Positions 46,103 through 59,010 of a stretch of DNA of 64,000 nucleotides are shown in pieces. Source of the DNA: Perca fluviatilis (Eukaryota; Chordata; Actinopteri; Perciformes; Percidae). Both the position numbers and the translations under genes were made by a program. The notes beneath the pieces are model-generated. The model did not search any database, was not told where the DNA came from, and worked only from the letters and a program-made list of their open reading frames with translations. The DNA is taken from assembly GCF_010015445.1 (NCBI RefSeq), contig NC_053118.1:14076937-14140936 (forward strand), written 5' to 3'. Each line of letters begins with the position of its first letter. Within the stretch, counting starts at the first letter, position 1.

Positions 46103-48912
46103 TAACACAACAGCATCGGCGTCTAGTGTGTGTGAGCCAGTCTGCACCATTAATAAACCATGCAAACCTGACTGGACCCAGTCCACCGGACCCAAAACCG
46201 CCAACTGTATGCATTATAGTAGTTTTGTCACTTTTCGACTTGCCTTTGGCTCAACTTGTGCATCGTAGTTGTCCTACCATGCCAGCTGTCCTTTTCACAC
46301 AGATATCGGTTACGGCTCTTTGACTACCTCAGTTGCCGGTTTAAAGGCGCAACAACTCTGTCCCCCCATTCCGTCTTCGTAACTTTCACACAGATGGTGA
46401 GGTGGTGTAAAGGGCACAAATGTCCCGTCTTTATCGGGCTGAGTGAAAGGGGCTAGTGATTCATAGTAATACGAACACACCTGTTGAATTTTTTGATTGT
46501 GATTGGGAATTCCAATTACTTCTATTGCACCATCTGCTTCATTAGCATGAGGCTTCCAAGTGGTTTGATTTACCAACTTTCAACCAACAACTCAAAGTGC
46601 TCAAATCCTCCCTGTTGAAGAGCTGCTGAGCAAGCCATCTCTTATTTACGGTAGATGCTAGACCGAATCCAGTAGACGTGTCAACGTCACAGGACGGGCC
46701 TCGTGGCCCGCCTTATTCTGCCTCTGATTGGCTTACCCTGGTATTCTTACCCTAACCCTAACCAACCCCACTCCCCATGGCTATACCTAATTATGTCTAC
46801 CATTCTAGCAGAGCCGATTTAGGATCTACCCATATTTACCACCGAAAGGCTGTTTTTTCTCTAGCTGACCTCTGACCTCACTGTGAAAGAAATCCCTACA
46901 GGCTTCAATTGAGCATCGCATTAAGACAATAATGTAGGCCTATATAGAAGGCCAACTGTTCACCCTCTCCCATCCTTGTCGTAGATTTAATATGTGATTC
47001 TGTCTCAATCAATATGATGTACCAATTCTCTAATTACACTTGGTTCTGACTATGCTTTTTCTTTGCTCAAACAGAACATAAATATTTCTTACATCTATAT
47101 ATTATTGACCCAGCAGCCACATAGCATCAATAGAATAGCCCAGCAATAGTAAAAGAACAAATACATTCTCTGTATTGTTTAAAAGAGTGTCCCTCTCTCC
47201 AGTGGGCTGGAAAGTACATTTTCTGCATTATGTCCTCTCTTTGAGCCGATAGGCAGGACCCTGAGCATGTTTTTCTCATATGGGGAATCTGCTGACTGTG
47301 GTATCACATTATGATTAACAATTTAACTATGATCCCCTTCTTTCCCATTGTTATTCCACAGATGACTGAGAGTAAGAGCGAAATGCCAGTGCCGGCACGC
47401 AGGCTTCATTAGATTCATTGATTGATTTATTGTTTTCCATGGTTGTAATCACTTCCCCCAAGGTAATTTGTAAGCTCTTTATGGTTCAGAGGTATAAGCC
47501 TGATAGTTAATTAATCGGCTTTGTTAAGAAGTTTGGAAGTAAAAAATGCCTGTCTGAATTGGTAACCCCTGCAAAAGCAACAGTCCCTGTGGCTAAGAAT
47601 CTCTTGTTTACCACTACAAAAGATCAAAACTAAGCAGGTAAACAGACATAATTATGTCTGGATGGTTTCTAGATATTTTGAATGTATCTTTATTCATCTT
47701 TACTCTGTTAATTCACTTCTTGTCAAATGCAAATTTAGGATTTTGTCATGTTTCAGAAGACAGTGTCTTGGCAAAAACTAAATCCGGCATTTAAAGTTCT
47801 CATTTAATAAAACAAAATGCAGCCAGTGCTCACCAAACAACAAAGAAGACACTTTAATACCAAATCAGTGTAAGTTATGAATGAAACTGACATACAGTGA
47901 AAACTTTGAGGCAATTCAAATCTCTGTAATATTTTCCAATAATTACAACCAAAAGTATTTTCACAGTGTACTCTCACTACTAGACCCATTTTGTGGTTTT
48001 ATGCTTGTGCAAGCCACTTAAATAAACCCTCTTTATCCCCAAAAAATATTTTTCACCCCAAAATCTGATATTACAACTAGTTTTATGTCCTGACCCAGAT
48101 CTTTGCTCTTGTCAGAAGTCAAAGTGACACACTCATCCCTGCTTCCTCTCACCCACAAAACCTCTGATATTGTCTGGCCTTTGTCAGTCTTAATTGAAGT
48201 CCCAGCTTGCTGTAATTGGCTTTTTGACGGTATGTGAATGGGGACTGCTGTTTATGGGTTAAGTGCATCTTAATCAGAGCTTTAATCCAGTCATTACCAG
48301 AGAAACACGAGGTGTTGAAAGGAGTGGAGAGAGGTTGATAATTGAGAGGCTGCTTCCTTGCTCCTTGTGCTGTGTGTGGGTGTGTGTGTGTATGTAGGCT
48401 ATGTGTGTGTATGTGTTTGCTTACTTTAGGGGTGCTAGATGTTATGCCGGAGAAAATGGCAAGATAATATGAAATAGAAAAATGTTGCAAGAAGTTTTCA
48501 GTGAAATCTCATACAGTGTATGTAACGTCAAAAACATTTGCTTTTCATACTTTATTATTCACATTGTCCTTATGATTATACTGTAAGTCTACATTTGGCA
48601 GACAAAAAATACAAAGTATTTTGAAGATAAAGATATGCCCTCTACAATACTTTAGGAGCAAAACTAAAAATCTCCTGGGAAAACATTTCAAAAAAACTAT
48701 TTTCTTTTTTTCAGCCCATATATGTATTCTGATGAAAATATATAACACCACTGATAGTAAAAATAGATTGGTATTGTCTACAAAACAGAACTCCATATCC
48801 ACCCTATTGCTCAGCTGTCACATTCGCACTAGAGTTTTTCTCACTGTATATTTTAGCACCTATGCCCTGTGTGAGGCCTGTCTTCTTCCGTACCCCCACA
48901 CTCACTCGTCCC

Positions 48913-48981
48913 CGTCTCTCACACACACACACGCACGCACGCATGCACACATGCACGCACGCACGCACGCACGCACACACA
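48913..48981. repeat. CA/CACG microsatellite
   Basis: ACAC and CACGCACG units with interspersed CATG. Confidence 0.9.
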
Positions 48982-49771
48982 CAGATGCCCAAAGCGTTGA
49001 CTCCACGAGACTATATTGAATAAACATATTGCTTTTAGATAAGGTCTTGATTTGCATCATCCTTTGCAAGGTGTATTTTTCACCATTTTTAGTGTCATTT
49101 ATTATAGACACACACACACCTACTGATCCCATAAAAGCTCTGTCAATTGCTCACAAACCTTTCAGTGCTAGTCACCTTCTCAGAGAGGATCATTGACGAA
49201 TACAACTCAAAAAATAGCCTATTCATATTCTGATGGTGGCATAGAGGCTGAGCAAATTAGGTTAGAGGAGGTATATTTAATATGTGTGTCCTCTAAGATT
49301 GGGATTGGAAAGCATCCAATGTGAATATTGAGTTTGTCCTATACTTTATTTAATTAATTTAGCTTTTAACAACTTTAGCTCCAAAACGTTTTAGATAACT
49401 TAACAGTCAAGATCTATTGTTTACATATTTGCAAATGCTCTGTACATTGATCTGTGCTAATAAAAAAATGAGAGAGCTGATAAAACATTCAATTCGAAAT
49501 TTGCTGAATATCAACTCTGAACCGGATCTACTAGAACCTAACCCTCGTGTCCACTGGTGTGAACACGTGCACATTGAAATTCTAACATATTTCGGGTTGT
49601 GCAACACCTTGCACATTGTGTGCGTGAGTGCTGTGTGTATTAGTGTATTTTAAGGTGTGAAGGGCCTGATGACTAGATGAACACTGCCAGCCAAGCTTTA
49701 CCTCTCCCAAAGAGAGTGTGAAAACATTAACAGAGCCATTTACAGCACAAGATGACACTTCCACCCAGGTC

Positions 49772-49901
<130 letters not shown>

Positions 49902-52900
49902 GATCAAAAGCCAGGCCAACAGACAGACAGCAACATCTCTCTCTAATGGTGACAGAGAGAAAAGAGGAGGCAGCCCTCTTCTTACTTCTGGGATTCATTT
50001 CATCAGATGAAGTGAAGCAAAGAGAGAAGAATGTGTCTGCATATTGTGAGAGCAATTGCCAAAGATCTACGGGCATTGCATGCAAAAAGCAAAGATTTAG
50101 ACAGCTGTATCCATAGTATGACTATACTGAAACATACTGACTGTCAGACTGATAAAATAAAATATCAAATAATTGCGCCTGGATAGCACTTTTTTATATT
50201 TAAAAGTCACAGATGTGATTTTACTTGAGAAAAAACATAAGCCCACTCTCAAACACACACAAACACACACACGCGCGCTGATGCATAAAACGTCGTTACT
50301 TTTGAGATGTTATAAAAACGTCTTTTTTATCCATTAAAAATCTATCGATCTTGTGCTTTGCCTTCTCTACTTGATGTTTTTTTCTGTCATAATGGAAAGC
50401 CTTCCCAGCCATTTCTTCAGCCTATTCTTCATTTGGAGTAATTATAGATATTTTTTCCCCTTTCTTTTCTTCTTTCTACCTATCTTCCTTCTCCCCTGTG
50501 TTCATTCAGAGGCGCTCTCACCACTGCATTCTTATTAGGGACATGTCTGAAAGGCTCCCGCAGCATGTGGTGTCCTCTGACCATCCGCTATGGCTGCTTT
50601 TTGTTGGCATTAACAAGCCAAGCAACCAAGGATAGCTTTTCAACAGGTACAAACTTTTCCTTTTAGATAATTAACCGCATTCAGACACTCAGCGCAGTGT
50701 AGGCAATGTGGGTACAGAAGCCCAGAGAGGATCATACTCAGAGAAAGGGGCGAGAGATGGAGAAAAAAAAACTTGATCAAAAGACAAGATGTGCTCTTTG
50801 GTATTGTTTAGTGCTAGCGGATTCTATACCAAACCCCTATTCAAATGGTGTGGTCTTCATTTCTGCTCTCCTTGTTGTCCTCGTCTCTGTCCTCTTCATC
50901 TTTTCATCTTGATGGACCATGCAATGAGGGAAAACTCTGGTCATTGTAGAATGGTCAAAGGTTTGCTGGCTTAATGAATGGCAGAAACACAAGAAGGGCT
51001 GAATGCTCTTCCCCGCTGCTGTTTGCCTCGCCGCAAAAAGCCCCGGGATGCCTCCTGAAGAAGGCCTGCTCCATCCATTGCCGACTCATCTCTTGTTAAA
51101 GGGGGCATAAAGCGAAGGCAGAGGGGAAAAGTAATTTTCTTCTCCTGTCTATCCATTCTTTTGGTGGGTTTCTTCCACTTTTTGCTGTGTACTTTCATAA
51201 AGCTTATAATTATCTTGGCGAGAGCCTCTCAAGTGAGAACGAATGGGGTCTTTGTAGTCTTCTCTCTTCAGCCCTCTCCTGTTTCTGGGAAGAAGGTAGT
51301 CATATTAACATTTGGTCTTTCCCTTTTACAGATGCAGTGAGAAAGCCAGATGTGTCTCTTATTAAAAAAAAAAACTTTATACTTTACAACTTAATTTTAC
51401 TGAATCACCACTGAGCAAGTCAGAACAGGACGGGAGAATAATGCAGTAACTGGAGGCAATTATCAAACTTTAATCTCATATTTGCGGTTTACTCTATACT
51501 AATTGTAGTTGAATTGTTTAATCAAACTTGTATGTGGGATAGAGAAGAGAAATGTGCCATTGCTATTTTCTTACGGTATTGTTGCTCCTTTTTTTTAGGT
51601 ATAGGGCCCCAGAAAAGTGCTAAAACAACCACAAGCTAACCAGGCCTCACAATAGCAACATCTATACTGACCTGGCAGCAGAGATCACTGGTTTAGGGTC
51701 AAACTCTCCCCCTTTATCATCTATACAAAGCATATCTCACCCAACCCTCCCTCGATGCCTCTGACCTCCATCCCCAACTCTTCTGGCTGATTACTCCTAA
51801 TGTAATTTTAATTAAAAACTGTGGTGTCAAAGGGTTTAGCCTGCCTGAGAAGCGGGTGCAGATTGTAGCACAGTGGCAGACCCCTTCACTTGCTTGAGAG
51901 GAAATGCATCCTGACATTGCTTGGGTGGTGCCAACATGACCAAAAAAGCAAAGGAGCAAAAAAAGAAAAGGCTTTTTGGCTCATTTGAATACCATGGTAT
52001 AATCTATTCTGTAATTATTGTTATTTCTCATATTGTTAAATTTGGGTTGTAAACTTTTTTACCTATAGGTGTCTGGTGATTTCATTTGCATTACGCACTA
52101 GTGCCATTAAGGCTTCAAACTTGTATCAGTTGAGCTGGAGTTAATTGTTGTCATCGTAATTTTAAATTTTAAATAAAAAAAATATACAGCATATCCTTTT
52201 TCTTCTGAGACACGTCTGGGTAAAGAGCTGAGCTTTGTGAGAAAAGAGGAAGGCAGAGGGATTGATGATAAGGTAAAAATGTTAAAACCTAGTGCTTGCC
52301 TTTACTGTCATTTTTAGCAAACTCATCACAGATCACCATCACTTTTTCATCCGAATATTTACGATCTTATGTCAAACAAAACCGTACTAAAAGCCAGCAA
52401 GAAGAGAAGGTGAGGTGTCCAAGCTGTGACTCATCCTAACATCAAGCTGCACTTAGTTGACTTTGACAATAATTACAACTTCTAAATTTCACAAGGGTGA
52501 CCTGTGGAAGGTGCCCCACAGCAGGACCCAACAGCAGAGGTCTGCCTGTAGGTTTGTAATCCCCTCACCCGAGTTGTTGGATTATCTGCTCTCCATCGAC
52601 CCTGAAGAGGCTCCCCGTGGCTCAGACTTAAACACTCTCTAAAATCTCATCTCTACACCCCATCTGCTGGCCGTACGACGTCTTGGAAGTCACAGATACG
52701 GAGGAGTGGGCACTGAGGCAACACAGCTGACGTGGAAATCAGAACAGTACTCAGTACTTCTCGCTGTGGCTGTGTGGAGCAGCGAAACCTTTAGTAAAAG
52801 TCTGTTTTAGGCATCATGCTCATCAAAATTACTATAAGGTTTCAGTTATTACATAACTTTATTGTGTTTATACTTTCCTCTGTGGTCCAAGTTAAAATCT

Positions 52901-53944
52901 ATCCTCGTACTTCTTGCAGTAAAGGCTTTATCATCCTTGCTGCGACACATTTCCCTTCCTTTTAGTGGATTCTTCATTACTGTACTAAGATTAAGAATAT
53001 ACAAAAATCATACATTAATAACTGGTTTCCTGGAGACTCACAAGTGCAAGAAGTGTCAGTGGCAATGACCCTTTAACATTCTCTGACAGGGGCCTTGTTT
53101 TGTGGCCATCAGTGGACAGTTGGAGAAGCTGGTGGTTGGCCCTGAGCAGTGAGGCATGTAGTAAGAGGGTTTAACTTTGCTAACCTCCTTCTGCCAGGTT
53201 CATGGGGCCCTGCTGCTTGGGTAATATTGGATCAGTGTTGGGAGCCCGTGCCCCTGCCATATAAGCCAGCATGCTAGCTGGGGTAGTGAGCAGTTTCCAT
53301 TATAGGGCCAACTGGGCTTGATGCTTGCTTACTTGTTCTCTTCCTAAGACATAGAATTTATTCCTTTTCCATCTTGTACAGTATTTTACTGACTATGATA
53401 TTGTTTTAAAGGCTCATTACGTAAGATTTTTACTCTTACATGACACAAAATGAACACGTGTGTGGGAGTCTAATAGGTTTGCTGAACTGGAAATCAACAA
53501 ATATGGTTAAAGTGCTCTTATTATGCTTTTCCGCACTTTAAGATTACTATCTTTAAAGGCTGAACTTGCAGGATCTACTGTGTTTCAGTATAAAATAATA
53601 TACAATTGCTTCAGTAATTTATTGTCTTGCAAGTCAGGAAGTGTATTAGTACAATAATCTAATAGCTGTTTGACTATAGCATAGTCAAACATAGCATAGC
53701 ATAGCATAGACTATAGCATTTTGGCTCTCTTGTTCTTTATCTTTTGTTTAACAAACTAATTATGAAACCCAAAGAGGGTTCACCATTAAAAATTAATAAG
53801 CACCTCGTGTGTCTTTATATTTTTTTTCCACTAACATTTTTTTGTGTGAAAAGTGCAGTTAAACAAGAATATAAGGGAAGATAAAGGTTTATTTCCTTTG
53901 AGTAAAGGCAGGCAACACTGTCAGAGAAAATCATTGGGACTCGT

Positions 53945-54135
53945 GGCCGGGTTAGCTCAGTTGGTAGAGCGGGCGCACATATGTAGAGGTTCACTCCTCA
54001 ACGCAGAGGCTGTGAGTTAGACTTTGACCTGCGGTCCTTTGCTGCATGTCATTCCCCCTCTCTCTCCCCTTTCATGTCTTCATCTGTCCTGTGAAAATAA
54101 AGGCCTAAAAATGCCCCCAAAAAAAAAATTAAAAA
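53945..54135 (+). mobile_element. tRNA-derived SINE
   Basis: The head resembles a tRNA A-box region (GGTTAGCTCAGTTGGTAGAGC), followed by a degenerate B-box, a CT-rich body and an A-rich tail. Flanks ATCATTGGGACTC and ATCATGAGGACTC form an imperfect target duplication. It cannot be a functional tRNA. Confidence 0.8.
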
Positions 54136-56271
54136 TCATGAGGACTCATTGTGATAAGCATGCAGGCTGTAACATTGAATATTATTATATACCATGAAAA
54201 GATAAACATAATATTGTGTTTCCCAATTCAGAAACCTGCAATTATTTAGTTTATTTGCTAATAAAGAATACGAATGGTTTGAACTTAGATGTAAGCACAC
54301 ACTGCATGAGAAGTGGTGAATCATTATAACCCTTCAGCTAATGTAATCATTTAGTTTGTTCATGCCACTTGGTCCAAATAACTGCTTTTATAATTATGTG
54401 TTTGCATTTTCTAAGACCATTTGCATTTGTGAAGAATTGGAAAAAAATAAATATGTATCATCATCGTCATAGAATCAGATTTTCTTTGTTACCCCCAAAA
54501 GTGGATGATGCGCTATAATTTTCATTGTAACATATATCATCCTGATCATTAGACAATAATATTAGGCCTCTGCTCTTGATTTGTTATTTTACTCATTTTT
54601 ATCAAGAAAACATTACTAATATAAATATTCTTTGCTGATTTACTATACACTTTGTCTGAGAGATTTGTCCATATTGTGGATAGTAGAGTAAATTCTTGTG
54701 GTTTCAACTATGCCTATTTGTATGGTGGCAAGTGGATTTGTTTTAAAGGGATATGTTACCTGCAGGATGAAACATCAAATAAAGCTCATGTTTTGTCAAG
54801 TATTCAAGAGATTGTGCAATCATTCGCATGTGCTCCACTTGGCCCTGTTGTGGAAACTTGGCTAGTGCTGCAGTTTGGAAAGATTTGCTGATATTAAAAT
54901 CTGCAGATGCCCACCTGGTGTCAGGAGGGATTGGAAACAGAAGAGTGTGCTATCTGTGAGGTGTTTGGTTGGGCTTGGAGATGTGTGGGTCCATCTGCTA
55001 TATGTGTCTAAGTATGGGGTAAACAAAACAAAAACATGTGCAGTGTATACAGGTGATGGCCTGTGGTATCTGTTTGTTAAAGTAGTCTTTTTTCTTCTTG
55101 TAGAAATCATTGTTTTTTTTCTTTGTGGCCTTTGTTTTGGAGATGAAAAGAATGTGCTCCTCCACAGAGGTGGAAGTAACAGCTTTAGCGTTGTAAGGGC
55201 AGACAGCCGTGAGAACTTCAGGCAGACAGGCAAGAGATTCACTATATCCCCTCTGCTGCTGGCATGTGTGGGTGAGTGTGAGTTGTGAAGGCGCACTGGG
55301 TGTGTATGTGTGGTTTGGATGTGGAGGTGGGTAGCTTACGCCTGCTTTTTACTGTAGTCTATAGCCTATAACAGTATGTGTGAAGCTTGTTTATTGTTTC
55401 AAGGTGTTTGTGTGTCTGTGTCTGTGAGTGTGTACCTGTCGCTTTGACTGAACAGGTGGGGGCTCCTTGCATGGGATCTAGACAGCCAGTCCGCCACACA
55501 ACTGACTGTGGTCAGACTTACTGTGCTCAACATGCAGTCTGGTGCAGGCTCAGAAACATTGTGGTAGAATGTCGATGTACTTTCAGCGGAGTATTTTTCA
55601 TCATTCGTATTGCTTTATTTCACTCATGCCAGTTTGTCCAAATAATGATAATTTATTTTTATTATGTTGTCTTTTCTTTTGCATGTGAAAGAACAAAGAA
55701 AAAATAATATTTTATCATAGCATCCAGTCATCAAATAAGGCTAAACTTAAGCCATAATAATTCAGCCATAATTTGGAATACTGTTTAATTTGTCAGTGAT
55801 GCTACAGATATCATAGCTGACAGTTTTGCAGCTTCTGCCCATTGATCACATGTGACATTTGCAAGGGATTTATACAATTATTTCATAACAATCAATTAAA
55901 ATGTATGAAATGTGGAATAATGTTAAAGGAAACATGTCTTCACTATATACACATAGGCTCTAACATGTCACCATCATATTTAACAAATTTTACACTATTT
56001 CACTTTTTTTCACATAAAAAAAAAGACTTCACTATGATGCTTAGCAACGACATTACTCACAAATTAGAAAACCTTGTGTTAATGTGTTACTGGCATGCCC
56101 ACCTCCTGTACCGTAAAATGTTGTCCAAGGAAATAGCAGGTTTGTTTTTCTGGAGCAAACTATTTCGTTTTATGAGGAGTTGTGATTGGGTTTAGCTGTC
56201 CGATTTTTTCATACATACTTAGGCCTACCTCACACCTAATTTTAGTGCAATTACAATGAAAACCTTGAATG

Positions 56272-56272
<1 letters not shown>

Positions 56273-56323
<51 letters not shown>
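56273..56323. repeat. (AAT)n microsatellite
   Basis: About 17 AAT units, 400 bp upstream of the cmc1 start codon. Confidence 0.95.
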
Positions 56324-56630
56324 GTTATTGTTACTATTATTAAAAATATTACTATTGTTATGCTTAATCACAATAATGGATAAGCATTAATTAAATAATT
56401 AATTATGGGTATCTTATGAATGTAAATGGAAACGGCAAATCATCAGGAACTCCAACAGAAATGACTATAGATCTAAATCACCACCTCTCTGATATTAAAT
56501 ATAAGTTGAATAAGTTTGCAAAGACAGCAGGGCCGCCGGATTGTAAACCATGGACGTATTAGCTGAAATCTACCGGTAAATCCATACTGTAGTATCAGTC
56601 AATGGGTAAATCCCATAAGACCGTGTGTGA

Positions 56631-56649
56631 CTCTGGGATTTGTAGTTTC
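56631..56649 (+). promoter_or_regulatory. cmc1: ZNF143/SBS-like motif in cmc1 promoter
   Basis: CTCTGGGATTTGTAGTTTC, whose reverse contains ACTACAAATCCCAG, resembles the known ZNF143-type ACTACAATTCCCAG element. It lies about 90 bases before the cmc1 start codon. Such sites are frequent in promoters of housekeeping and mitochondrial genes. Confidence 0.5.
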
Positions 56650-56735
56650 TTACGCTGCCTAACTGCGTCAGCGGAAGTATTTTGAATGTACGTAAGCTAC
56701 TGTAGGTCACATTTGTTTTGAGACACATTACCACA

Positions 56736-56754
56736 ATGGAGGCAGCTAGCACAG
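56736..56754 (+). CDS. cmc1: cmc1 exon 1 (coding part)
   Basis: ATG GAG GCA GCT AGC ACA G, then GTATTA donor, phase 1. The context CCACAATGG is a good translation start. The N-terminus is short and not a classical presequence, as in the family. Confidence 0.8.
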
Positions 56755-58956
56755 GTATTAAACATTTCTGCTCTCTTAAATGCATGGCGTACCTATTATG
56801 ACATAACGTTACCTAAGTATGCAAGTTATGTCGCTCTTTATACAGCTTTATTTAGCCCCGAGCATTCAGGAAAGACTAACATTACTCACTGTTATGTGGA
56901 CTCGTGTGGCTAACGTTAGCTAGCATAATAAACTAAAATGGCTAATGATAATTAGTCTTCTTGTCTATCCACTAGGTCATGTACACTGTCTGAAATTGAC
57001 TTTATAGCTTTGAACGCTGTTCGATCGTCTGCATGAATGTAATGAACAGTGATGTTGCCCCAGAATGCATAGATACAATATATGCCAGAATGTGTCTCTC
57101 ATGTGTGAGTACACTGAAGCAAAAGCCATAACATAAGAGGCATGCACGGGGGATGATGATGATGATGATGGTGATGACGACGATGACCCCAATGGTTCTG
57201 ATGTTTTACCTGTGTATCTGTCTTTCTGTTCGCCTTGCTCTCTTAGAGGAGATCCAACTGAGGCATGTGGAGAAAGATGTCCTTATCCCCAAAATGATGA
57301 GGGAGAAAGCCAAGGAGCGCTGTGCTCAGAAAGTTGAAGGTGTGTGTATCGCTGTGCGACTGTTAGAACCCTACCCAAAAGTCCAACTTAATGAGTAAAA
57401 CTCTAGTTTAGAAAAGCAGGACCACAGCCATTCTTGTGTTTTGTTTGGTTTTGCTGGTGACATTTACCCTACACATACAAATTAATTTACTTTACACATT
57501 TTGCAATTGGAAAACTAAAATAGTTTTGTCTTTATTCAGGGATGTCACTAGGATTGAAAGACAGGGGGGGGGGGGCTTTCCCTTGCAAAATCTTACTTAA
57601 CAACGTTACTCGAATGTTAGCTTTTAGATACATCAAAGCTGCATGGGGGGAACTTACTTAGGCCAGACTGTGCTCCTGCTGAGGCTATGCTTCTGTAGGC
57701 TATGACTTAAATGCTATCCATCTGCTTGTATAAATGTGTGATAAAGTAATACCATACATAATTCCTCTCTCTATTAGATAAGTAAGTTGCAGGTCAAAAT
57801 AAGACTTATTTAATTACACTTACTACTCACGGTAGAGTGGTTAAATCAGTGTCATGTCAACATCCAAAATGCCATGTAAAACAGACAAACAGAGGTCAGT
57901 GTACCATGAATAGCAGTACTAGGAGTGACCTCTAGCTCACCTAGTAAGAGCATGCTCCCCATGTAGGCTGAGTCCTTTGCAGCGGCCCGGGTTCGAATCC
58001 GACCTGCGGCCCTTTGCTGCGTGTCATCCCCTCTCTTTCTCTCCCCCTTTCCTGTCTATCCACTGTCGATTAAAAGGGAAAAACCCCAAAAAATAATCTT
58101 TAAAAAAACAAAAATAGCAGTACTATAGAAAGAATGAAATGATAAATAATCATTGTTGCATACTTTATCATGTAAGCTGTTGATAAGGATCCTATTTAAA
58201 GTAGCTACTGTCATAATTTAATAACCTGATGGCGGAGGAATAAAAGTTTAGACGATTACTATATGTATGTATGCTCATGTATAGTCTACATACTTCTACA
58301 TCTACATACTTGTTTAATTTATTACAGCAAATGAATGCAGAAAGTTAAGTTGGTCAGAATATAGCATATATAATAAATATGAAATAATTTAGTTTAGGCT
58401 ATGCCTTAGTTCCTAGACCTGCCAACAAATGCCTATTGTTAGAAGAAAACAAAACACCCCACACTTTTTTAACCAGTGGTTCTCAAAGTTTTTGACATCA
58501 AGGATCCCCAAACAGACACAAACTAGACCACGGACCCCCATTTGATTAGATTTTGTCCCAGGGTTCCCATCTGATAGGATTTTTGCTTTTAGATGTTTTA
58601 TTACAGAAAGTCTATGAAAGCCATGACCAAAATAGTTATGCATTCGTTCTAGTCATTGTGTTAATTATGGATGGAATTATAGTGAAAATAAATTATTTAA
58701 CTTTTTGCTGGGGACCCCCTGGAACCCTATCAAGGACCACTTTGAGAACCATTGCTTTAGACCACTAACTCTACTGACCTCAATCAAGCCGCCTCCCTCA
58801 GTTCAGCTGCCCTGCCAAACTCCTGCTACTCTCTCTCTCCTTAAATATCTTCCAGTATCCATCTGCTCAGTGAATTGAAGGATATACCGGTACGATAGCA
58901 TTAACAGTGACACTGACATTTAGTTTTCCGTGACAACATTCTATAGGGACTGATAT

Positions 58957-59010
<54 letters not shown>

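Noticed and set aside
46744..46765. CCCTAACCCTAACC telomere-like motif
   Set aside because: Only two units; no interstitial telomere array.
53945..54020. Possible functional tRNA gene
   Set aside because: The cloverleaf is degenerate, it has a SINE body and A-rich tail, and direct repeats flank it.
54862..55296. Overlapping ORFs of 137-144 codons on both strands
   Set aside because: No recognisable domain, no splice support, and both strands are equally open, consistent with chance.
57922..58000. Possible functional tRNA gene with intact B-box
   Set aside because: Followed by a SINE body and A-tail and flanked by a 13-bp target duplication, so it is a SINE.
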